Shown here: piece after piece, positions 6,591 to 11,933 of the stretch
How the letters are laid out: each line of letters opens with the position of its first letter
How positions within the stretch are numbered: position 1 is the stretch's first letter
Notes under the pieces: model-generated
Database searches by the model: none
What the model saw: the letters and a program-made list of their open reading frames with translations, nothing else
What the model was told of the DNA's origin: nothing
Translations under genes and position numbers: made by a program
Assembly (NCBI GenBank): GCA_017464045.1
Contig: JAFUEG010000111.1
Span: forward strand, 1 to 11,933
Direction: 5' to 3'
Length of the DNA stretch: 11,933 nucleotides
Source: Lachnospiraceae bacterium
GTDB taxonomy: Bacteria > Bacillota_A > Clostridia > Lachnospirales > Lachnospiraceae

Positions 6591-7328
6591 CTATCCGTTA
6601 TACCTTTTCAAAAGCTCCTCGGTATAGCTTCCGTCACTGTTATATACAATAAGTGCCGGCTCAACCTTAACCATAGGCCTGCCGCCTTTTGCCGACTCAA
6701 TCAATACCATATTGGGTTCCTTATCCGCATAAGGCTGCACCATTCTGATGCGCTTCGGCTCAAGATGATAATCTGATAAAATTCTTATAATCTCTGCCAG
6801 TCTGAAGGGCTTGTGAATCATGGCAAACGTACCGCCCACCTTCAAAAGATAAGCAGCAGCCTTTATCACATCCTCAAGCGAAAGAAGTATTTCGTGCCTT
6901 GCTATATTTTTCGGTTCCATTGCATTGAGCAGTCCCTTATCACCGCTTATGTATGGAGGATTAGATGTAACTATCTCATAGCTTTCCCTTTGAAAATGCT
7001 TATCGACTTCCTTAATATCCCCGCAGACAATATCAATCTTGTCAGCTAAATTATTGTACATAACTGAACGAAGCGCCATATCGGCGCTTTCGTTTTGAAT
7101 CTCAAGTCCCGTAAAATGCGCTGCCTTGTCTCTTGCTTCCATAAGAATGGGAATAATGCCCGTTCCCGTTCCAAGATCTATAGCTCTTGCATTTTTTTTA
7201 CCTGTAGCAAAATCCGCAAGTAACACAGCATCCATACCAAAGCAAAACATATCGGGATTCTGAATTATATAATAACCTTTACATTGAAGGTCATCCAATC
7301 TCTCATTTTCTTTAATTACAACATCCAT
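6591..7328 (-). CDS. TrmN6/YabB-family N6-adenine methyltransferase (probably tRNA)
   Basis: The 245-residue product is a class I SAM-dependent methyltransferase. Motif I is DLGTGTG (residues 51-57), an acidic residue follows in the next strand (LEIQNESA, where SAM ribose is usually bound), and the catalytic NPPY is at 123-126; NPPY is typical of methylation at an exocyclic amino group. The N-terminus, with ERLDDLQCKGYYIIQNPDMF and FGMDAVLLADF, and the overall length fit COG4123. That group contains E. coli TrmN6 (N6-methylation of A37 in tRNA1Val) and B. subtilis YabB. The target in this organism is therefore probably tRNA, but substrate identity is inferred. The ATG at 7328 follows AGGATAATT. 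It sits between ricT and rsmI, matching the conserved order. Confidence 0.9.
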   Translation of the reverse strand: MDVVIKENERLDDLQCKGYYIIQNPDMFCFGMDAVLLADFATGKKNARAIDLGTGTGIIPILMEARDKAAHFTGLEIQNESADMALRSVMYNNLADKIDIVCGDIKEVDKHFQRESYEIVTSNPPYISGDKGLLNAMEPKNIARHEILLSLEDVIKAAAYLLKVGGTFAMIHKPFRLAEIIRILSDYHLEPKRIRMVQPYADKEPNMVLIESAKGGRPMVKVEPALIVYNSDGSYTEELLKRYNG

Positions 7329-7360
7329 AATTATCCTGTAAAATCTGTATTTAAACAGTC

Positions 7361-8269
7361 TTAATCATTAAGCTTGGAACCCACATCCTTTGATTCAAGT
7401 GCCTCAAGTGCCTTAAGCTCGGCATCATTTACCTGATTATCATTTTTTCTCTTTTTCGGCTTGAATCTCAGATCATCTACACTATACTCTTCAATTTCCT
7501 TAGTGTCATCCTCAAGTGTAACTATAAGCTTTACCTTCTGTCTTAACACATTGACAGAATGGACCTCGCCCTTTTTGCCATCCTTAGTCTTAACAATATC
7601 CCCGACATTTGGCATTCTTTCATTTAAATAAACATAAGTATCCTGTTCATGATTAAGGCAGCACATAAGTCTTCCGCACACACCTGAAATCTTAGTAGGA
7701 TTAAGAGAAAGATTCTGCTCCTTTGCCATTTTAATAGAAACAGGGACAAATTCCGACAAATGCTTGTGGCAGCAAAGTTCTCTTCCGCAGATTCCTATAC
7801 CACCCACAATCTTAGTCTCATCTCTAACACCTATCTGCCTAAGTTCTATTCTTGTCTTAAATACTGCTGCAAGATCCTTTACCAGCTCTCTGAAATCAAC
7901 TCTTCCGTCAGCGGTAAAATAAAATAATACCTTATTGTTATCAAAGGTATACTCAGCATCTATAAGCTTCATCACAAGTCCGTGCTTTTTTATTTTTTCC
8001 AGACAGATTTCGTAAGCTTTTTTGCTCTTTTCCTTATTATCCTCATGCTGCTTTGCATCCTTATCATTGGCCATACGGATGATAGGCTTAAGCTGCGAAG
8101 ACATTTTTCCTTCATCTATCTGTCTTCTTCCAAGTACGACCTTGCCGTACTCTACGCCTCTCGCAGTTTCCACAATTACAAACTGACCTACCTCAACATC
8201 AAAGTCAAGTGGGTCAAAAAAATATATCTTGCCGTTCGTTCTAAAACGAACGCCTATTACGTCTTTCAT
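7361..8269 (-). CDS. ricT: PSP1-domain protein RicT/YaaT, Fe-S partner of RNase Y
   Basis: In B. subtilis, RicT (YaaT) with RicA and RicF forms an iron-sulfur complex that works with RNase Y in mRNA processing and affects sporulation, competence and biofilm. This 302-residue homologue has the PSP1 core with DGRVDFRELVKDLA and IELRQIGVRDETKIVGGIG. It keeps two cysteine clusters, CGRELCC (C161, C166, C167) and CGRLMCC (C198, C203, C204), which fits Fe-S binding. After the core comes a KOW-like beta segment (PNVGDIVKTKDGKKGEV, about 220-236) and a charged tail. The start is certain: the stop of holB, one A, then ATG (TAAAATG), with AAGGAG inside the last holB codons, so translation is coupled. 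RicA and RicF genes are not in this window. The DNA replication regulator yabA, which follows yaaT in B. subtilis, is absent. Confidence 0.95.
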   Translation of the reverse strand: MKDVIGVRFRTNGKIYFFDPLDFDVEVGQFVIVETARGVEYGKVVLGRRQIDEGKMSSQLKPIIRMANDKDAKQHEDNKEKSKKAYEICLEKIKKHGLVMKLIDAEYTFDNNKVLFYFTADGRVDFRELVKDLAAVFKTRIELRQIGVRDETKIVGGIGICGRELCCHKHLSEFVPVSIKMAKEQNLSLNPTKISGVCGRLMCCLNHEQDTYVYLNERMPNVGDIVKTKDGKKGEVHSVNVLRQKVKLIVTLEDDTKEIEEYSVDDLRFKPKKRKNDNQVNDAELKALEALESKDVGSKLND

Positions 8270-8270
8270 T

Positions 8271-9254
8271 TTAGCGCTCCTTTAATGTAAGTAATAACAG
8301 CTCCATGGTTACATCGAAGTTTGCATTTACATCAATTCTGGTTTTTGCTGTTTCAATTGCAGTAATTTTATCATCTATGGCACTGTATGATAAAACTCCT
8401 GCCTGCTTTTTGAGTGTTGAATACTGCTCCTTAAATAACAGCTTATCGATATTACCTGTTACCTTAAGCATAAGCACATCCCTGTACCACATCATCATAA
8501 GATCCATGTAATCATCCATGGAAAGCTTAAATCTTTCTATATCTGACATAGACCTCGCAAGTCCGTCAACATCCATATCCGGAATGTGTGTAAGTACATT
8601 TACAACAGACTCAACTATATGTACATATTCATCATTTCCCGCAAGCTTAATAGCCTTACCGAGATTTCCCTGTGCAAAATCCAGACAGAAATATGCCTTA
8701 TCCTCGGTAAGTCCCATCTCCTTTGTAAGATAATCAAGTATATCCCTTTCTCTTACCGGCTTAATATTTAATACTATCGAACGGGATATAACTGTCGGAA
8801 GAAGCTTTTCAACATTTGAAGTTAAAAGCATAATTATTCCGTACTCAGGCGGCTCCTCAATGGTTTTAAGGAGTGCATTTTGTGCTTCCGTTGTCATAAG
8901 CTCGGATTCTTCAATTATGTATATCTTATATCTGCTCTTATACGGTTTGATATCTATTGTATTGACAACCTGCTGCCTGATATCATTGACCGATATAACC
9001 GACTTTTCGTGTGTCACAAATATTATATCAGGATGGTTATCTGTCTCAGCCTGTCTGCAGGACTGACATCTTTCACATGGATCAACCCCGCCGGCTTCAC
9101 ACTGTAGAGTCTTGGAAAATGCTCTTGCAAGAGCTTTCTTACCACTTCCAACCTCACCGTTGATAATGTAAGCATGCGCAACCTTATCCATCTCTATGCT
9201 GCTTTTAAAATGTTTAATTATGTCCTCATGACCTACTATATCCCTGAAATTCAT
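8271..9254 (-). CDS. holB: DNA polymerase III subunit delta' (clamp loader)
   Basis: Delta' is a structural AAA+ subunit of the clamp loader, which opens and loads the beta sliding clamp during replication. The 327-residue product begins with VGHEDIIKHF and has a P-loop-like GEVGSGKK (33-40). Lys stands where Ser or Thr usually follows the invariant Lys, which fits a subunit that need not hydrolyse ATP. A four-cysteine zinc module follows (C52, C60, C63, C66). A Walker B-like strand IYIIEESE, the TEAQNALLKTIEEPP helix, sensor-1 LLTSN, and ISRS in place of the common SRC motif complete the AAA+ fold. The C-terminal collar region is divergent, as is usual. The ATG at 9254 follows GGGGGA. Placement between yaaR and ricT matches B. 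subtilis, and an independent promoter lies upstream. Confidence 0.94.
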   Translation of the reverse strand: MNFRDIVGHEDIIKHFKSSIEMDKVAHAYIINGEVGSGKKALARAFSKTLQCEAGGVDPCERCQSCRQAETDNHPDIIFVTHEKSVISVNDIRQQVVNTIDIKPYKSRYKIYIIEESELMTTEAQNALLKTIEEPPEYGIIMLLTSNVEKLLPTVISRSIVLNIKPVRERDILDYLTKEMGLTEDKAYFCLDFAQGNLGKAIKLAGNDEYVHIVESVVNVLTHIPDMDVDGLARSMSDIERFKLSMDDYMDLMMMWYRDVLMLKVTGNIDKLLFKEQYSTLKKQAGVLSYSAIDDKITAIETAKTRIDVNANFDVTMELLLLTLKER

Positions 9255-9326
9255 AAGCCGTCCCCCATGTTCATTACATATTGAATAACAATATGGTTAT
9301 ATTATAAAATACCTTGCTTAGATACA

Positions 9327-9354
9327 ATTATACTCATTTTTCTCTTCTTATCAA
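9327..9354 (-). promoter_or_regulatory. Promoter ahead of holB
   Basis: On the minus strand TTGATA (9349-9354, 5 of 6 consensus) is followed after 16 bases by a perfect TATAAT (9327-9332). Transcription would start near 9320, about 65 bases before the holB ATG. A second TATAAT about 25 bases further down, with TTGTAT upstream at 15 bases, is a weaker alternative. The promoter lies inside an otherwise continuous housekeeping cluster and would let holB-ricT-yabB-rsmI be transcribed without tmk-yaaR. Confidence 0.6.
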
Positions 9355-9360
9355 GCTTAT

Positions 9361-9388
9361 ATATAAAACCAAATTTCGGCATTTGGCT
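9361..9388 (-). terminator. Weak hairpin terminator after yaaR
   Basis: On the minus strand CCAAAT-GCCGAA-ATTTGG, extended by two weaker pairs, is followed by TTTTATAT. It begins 13 bases after the yaaR stop. The stem is short and A/T-rich, so it would be a partial terminator at best. A competing fold, AATTTCAGC with GCCGAAATT (9372-9394), uses the same bases. Its position just before the holB promoter supports a break between two transcription units. Confidence 0.4.
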
Positions 9389-9401
9389 GAAATTGCATAA
9401 T

Positions 9402-9845
9402 TTACGTTGATATATCCAGCAAAAGTCCCCTTATATCATCAATCTTTCCAAGTATCGCAAGATTATCCTTTTCGTCCTTTAAGAGCTCCTCTGCCAACTC
9501 ATCCAGATTTTTGTCTACCTGTCTGACAATGCCGTAAACCCTGTGTCTTCCTCTTCTGTCAAGGAAGTTCTCTCTTGAAAACTCATGAGATCTGGAAACT
9601 ATCTCATTCATAAACTCCTTAATTGTGGTGCGGTACTTTTTCATATCCTTGATATCCATATGCTTTGCAATTCTCGCACCCTGCTCTTCAATATCCTTCA
9701 TAAGTGAGGATAACTTTTCCTGAAGCTCATTATCTTCTATGTTTTTTACGAGAGTAAATCGGAATTCATCATTGGTTTTTTCGTTTGTTTTAGGTGCTTC
9801 GGCCTGAGTCAGCTGCTGCAGTTGGTTTATACGGTTAATATCCAT
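9402..9845 (-). CDS. YaaR-family protein (DUF327)
   Basis: The 147-residue product is soluble, highly charged and almost entirely helical. The family pattern I recognise is a disordered N-terminus of about 25 residues, then [45 protein letters not shown] and a helical C-terminus with [16 protein letters not shown]. Together with the position between tmk and holB, this identifies DUF327, whose B. subtilis member is YaaR. No biochemical function is established for the family. The ATG at 9845 follows AAGGAGAG with a 6-base spacer. In B. subtilis, yaaQ (the c-di-AMP receptor DarA) separates tmk from yaaR; here the 80-base gap cannot hold it. A weak hairpin follows the stop codon. Confidence 0.88.
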   Translation of the reverse strand: MDINRINQLQQLTQAEAPKTNEKTNDEFRFTLVKNIEDNELQEKLSSLMKDIEEQGARIAKHMDIKDMKKYRTTIKEFMNEIVSRSHEFSRENFLDRRGRHRVYGIVRQVDKNLDELAEELLKDEKDNLAILGKIDDIRGLLLDIST

Positions 9846-9925
9846 TTATTACTCTCCTTTCTTTTCTTTCTGGTCCGGATAGCCGGAATTAATGTATCTA
9901 TCGCAGGCATGCTCCCGCATCTTTT

Positions 9926-10546
9926 TTAATTCAGTATGGTTTCAAGTTTTTTTACTATCTGTCTGTGTATATCTTCTATGGATTGTGTAGCATCTATGGT
10001 ATAGATACGTTCAGGTGAAAGAGCTGCCAGCTTACGATATCCTTCCGCTACCTTTTCATGGAAATCAATCGCTTCAAGCTCCATGCGGTCAAGCTCCTTC
10101 TGGTCATTTTTTCTGCTTATTCCAACCTCTGCAGGAAGGTCAAGATGTATGGTAAGCTCAGGCATAATGCCCTGCAAAGCAAACTCATTTATTTTATATA
10201 CATTTTCTACTCCAAGACCTCTTGCCATCCCCTGATAGACCGCAGATGAATCCACAAATCTGTCGCTTATAACCGCCTTGCCTTCTTCAAGTGCCGGCTT
10301 AATCACCTCACTTACAAGCTGTGCCCTTGCAGATGCATAAAGAAGTGCCTCTGTCATATAACTCATCTCGGTAAAGTCTTTATTTAATATAATCTCACGG
10401 ACAGCCTCACTGATTTTTGTACCACCCGGTTCCCTTGTTATGACTATTTCATAGCCTTTCTCCGAAAAATAATTTTTCAGAAGCTCAAGCTGTGTACTCT
10501 TACCGGAACCGTCGGGGCCCTCCATGGAAATAAATATCCCTCTCAT
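9926..10546 (-). CDS. tmk: Thymidylate kinase
   Basis: Tmk phosphorylates dTMP to dTDP with ATP in the cytoplasm, a required step in dTTP synthesis. The 206-residue product has normal family length. It shows the P-loop GPDGSGKST (10-18), the REPGGT motif (38-43) that contacts substrate, YASARAQL (70-77), and the DRFVDSSAVYQG segment (95-106), which corresponds to the DR[YFH] motif and the thymine-binding region. The lid region (about 140-155, SRKNDQKELDRMELEA) is acidic and carries few arginines. The ATG at 10546 follows TGAGGT. It is the first gene of the conserved block; 130 bases separate it from the unrelated membrane-protein gene upstream, so the block probably starts here. Identification is near certain. 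Confidence 0.97.
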   Translation of the reverse strand: MRGIFISMEGPDGSGKSTQLELLKNYFSEKGYEIVITREPGGTKISEAVREIILNKDFTEMSYMTEALLYASARAQLVSEVIKPALEEGKAVISDRFVDSSAVYQGMARGLGVENVYKINEFALQGIMPELTIHLDLPAEVGISRKNDQKELDRMELEAIDFHEKVAEGYRKLAALSPERIYTIDATQSIEDIHRQIVKKLETILN

Positions 10547-10611
10547 AAATATACCTCAAATTATATATCGTCATATAAATTATTATGTTTAATCGCAAAT
10601 TTACTAACTAC

Positions 10612-10620
10612 ACTATAACA
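10612..10620 (-). promoter_or_regulatory. Possible extended -10 promoter of tmk
   Basis: On the minus strand TGTTATAGT (10612-10620) fits an extended -10 (TGn plus TATAGT, 5 of 6 consensus). The nearest -35 candidate, TTGTGG, is 20 bases upstream, which is too far to be convincing. It lies about 65 bases before the tmk ATG. No clear terminator of the upstream gene was found in this gap, which is very A/T-rich. Confidence 0.33.
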
Positions 10621-10676
10621 TCTAAATATGTTTTTTGCCACAAATTTATTATCTTTTACAAATTTTTATCCTATTC

Positions 10677-11303
10677 CTAATCCTTTATAACCTGGATTAG
10701 TGTCAAACCCCAGTCAAGCCACTGCCATACAGTTTCTTCGCCTTTATTATCTATCAGGTGTATCCTGTTTTTTTCATCAACAAACACCTTATGCGCTTTG
10801 ATTCCGATATCGGAGGACATCCATATTGGTTTAAGGCGATTCTCTTTTTCACTATCCCATTTAAATATAAAGATGTGCTGTGTCCATTTATTGTCCTTAC
10901 CTTCATACCAAAATGGTTTATGTTCCCCAAAACTTCCTTGTTTCCAAACAACTAAAACGACCTCGTTTTTTCCATCTGAATCTATATCGGAGTAAAAATA
11001 ATCTGAAATCAGCCATTCACCCGGATTTTCATATAACAGTACTCCCGTATCATGTTCGGTTATCTTAAGTTCCTTTTTTTGCAGATTAAAATCAACAACT
11101 TCTTCGCCAATATTAAAGGTATCACTTTGATTATTCCAGGTAACATAATTTGGTATGAAAAAACCTTTTTTCCACATATAATATATGGATAATATACATA
11201 ATACTGCGATTATAAGCACAGTAATTATACTTATAATCGCAGTTTTAATTATTTTTTTCTTATTTTGTTTTTTGTTTATATTATGTTCTTCTTTTTTTGA
11301 CAT
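10677..11303 (-). CDS. Membrane-anchored protein with a DxDxDGxxE loop, unknown function
   Basis: I do not recognise a named family. The 208-residue product starts with a very basic cytoplasmic stretch (KKQNKKK), then a single hydrophobic segment at about residues 20-43 not followed by a signal-peptidase site. The rest is therefore probably outside the cell on a membrane anchor. The outer part contains SDIDSDGKNEVVLVVWK with D106, D108, D110 and E114 in an EF-hand or FG-GAP-like calcium loop. Several Trp-rich strands follow (HKPFWYEG, KWTQHIFIFKW, IWMSSDIG, TVWQWLDWGL), which suggests a small beta-propeller blade or VCBS-like fold. The start has only a modest ribosome binding site (AGGA, 10 bases before ATG). 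It lies 36 bases after the DUF3160 gene with no terminator between, so the two are probably one operon. Confidence 0.78.
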   Translation of the reverse strand: MSKKEEHNINKKQNKKKIIKTAIISIITVLIIAVLCILSIYYMWKKGFFIPNYVTWNNQSDTFNIGEEVVDFNLQKKELKITEHDTGVLLYENPGEWLISDYFYSDIDSDGKNEVVLVVWKQGSFGEHKPFWYEGKDNKWTQHIFIFKWDSEKENRLKPIWMSSDIGIKAHKVFVDEKNRIHLIDNKGEETVWQWLDWGLTLIQVIKD

Positions 11304-11339
11304 AACTTGATATTCCTATCATCCTTATATCTGAATATC

Positions 11340-11933
11340 TCAATCCTTTACAAATGAATTTGTCCATTGAGCTCTTTCAACTTCACTGTCCCAATTATAC
11401 TCTCCATTTTCATTTATCTCCATGCCGAGCATAACTCTCCACTCACTATCTGTAAGTCTGTCACTTATCGGTTGAGCAAATTCATAATACGAATATACTG
11501 TTCCCGATGCAACCTTAAGCTGTCCATCAACCGGAACTATAACATAGATAGTATTGACTCTTCCTGTACCTACCTCAAGACAAGCGCCATTTGGATCAGT
11601 TGCTATATCAACAACTATAGCCGCCGGAAATTCATCAGTTGAAAAATCATCTGTTCCTGCCTGTTCCTTTGTAGTTTCTTCCCAGAAATGCTCAATCTGA
11701 CCTCCATAGGTACGTATAAGTTCATATTCATCATCTGAGAGAAGCTCTCCTCTTAATTCCTTACCTGAAATAGTAGCAAGCCGGTCTGATAATTCTGCAA
11801 GTTTAGCCAGGTCTTCTTTACTGCTCTGGCTAAGATACCCATAACTATCAAGACCTTCAGATGTTACCTGTACCAAATCAGTAAGTCGGGCATAAACCTC
11901 ATATTCAGGCTCAACATACCCCCTGTCATCAAG
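11340..11933 (-). CDS. DUF3160-family protein, 5' end outside the window
   Basis: The frame is open from the window edge to a TGA at 11340 and gives 197 residues of C-terminus. It begins LDDRGYVEPEYEVYARLTDL, so translation clearly continues upstream of the window; an in-frame TTG at 11876 is not the true start. Patterns include LAELSDRLATISGKELRGEL, DDEYELIRTYGGQIEHFWEE, VVDIATDPNGACLEVGTG, NTIYVIVPVDGQLKVASG and YYEFAQPISDRLTDSEWRVM. These match what I recall of the C-terminal part of DUF3160, a family of large exported proteins of unknown function in clostridia and other bacteria. Whether this copy has a signal peptide or lipobox cannot be seen here. The small membrane-anchored protein follows in the same direction and may be its partner. 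Confidence 0.85.
   Translation of the reverse strand, partial: LDDRGYVEPEYEVYARLTDLVQVTSEGLDSYGYLSQSSKEDLAKLAELSDRLATISGKELRGELLSDDEYELIRTYGGQIEHFWEETTKEQAGTDDFSTDEFPAAIVVDIATDPNGACLEVGTGRVNTIYVIVPVDGQLKVASGTVYSYYEFAQPISDRLTDSEWRVMLGMEINENGEYNWDSEVERAQWTNSFVKD

Noticed and set aside
7982..8290. A 102-codon plus-strand frame, hydrophobic at its N-terminus, opposite ricT
   Set aside because: The hydrophobic look comes from reading Lys/Glu-rich ricT backwards. ricT is certain from its cysteine clusters and synteny.
9870..9925. TCCGG-ATAG-CCGGA hairpin between tmk and yaaR as a terminator
   Set aside because: The stem is only five pairs and no T-run follows on the minus strand; the genes are probably co-transcribed.
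11340..11876. A TTG start at 11876 making a complete 178-residue protein
   Set aside because: The frame stays open to the window edge and the upstream residues continue the DUF3160 pattern, so the gene is truncated by the window and does not start there.

Overview
The window looks like chromosome from a low-GC Gram-positive bacterium of the Clostridia, most likely a Lachnospiraceae relative (Butyrivibrio, Roseburia or Lachnospira type). This is an inference from AT-rich intergenic DNA, strong AGGAGG-type ribosome binding sites, the style of the secreted protein and regulator, and a tmk-yaaR-holB-yaaT-yabB-rsmI gene order that parallels the Bacillus subtilis tmk to yabC region. Every credible gene lies on the minus strand, so the biological order runs from high to low coordinates. 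I saw no RNA genes, CRISPR array, transposase or prophage gene.

Region by region, in transcription order. (1) 11933-10677: the 3' part of a DUF3160-family protein gene, followed 36 bases later by a gene for a small membrane-anchored protein with a DxDxDGxxE loop. (2) 10546-5674: a conserved housekeeping block. It holds thymidylate kinase (tmk), a YaaR/DUF327 protein, DNA polymerase III delta' (holB), the PSP1-domain protein RicT/YaaT, a TrmN6/YabB-type N6-adenine methyltransferase, and the 16S rRNA 2'-O-methyltransferase RsmI. holB and ricT are almost fused (TAA-A-ATG). A weak hairpin and a good sigma-A-like promoter separate yaaR from holB, so the block may be two transcription units. Compared with B. 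subtilis, yaaQ/darA, yabA and yazA are absent. (3) 5593-4211: a 460-residue regulator with two separate helix-turn-helix domains and a large unassigned C-terminal region. It has its own promoter, with a direct repeat just upstream, and a perfect 19-bp hairpin terminator after it. (4) 4102-1367: a 911-residue secreted protein whose promoter abuts that terminator. It has a signal peptide, Gly linkers and two C-terminal repeats, and no LPxTG anchor. (5) 1340-1224: a long imperfect inverted repeat with arms of about 50 bases, which can end transcription of the secreted-protein gene and may be a dispersed element. (6) 1122-1: a translationally coupled pair, a small DUF4870/Tic20-like membrane protein and a DUF815-type P-loop ATPase that runs off the window.

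The housekeeping block joins dTMP supply, clamp loading, the RicT partner of RNase Y, and modification of rRNA and probably tRNA. The less ordinary parts are the double-HTH regulator beside the large secreted protein, the compact terminator/promoter between them, and the long inverted repeat. I found no clear new defence or mobile system.
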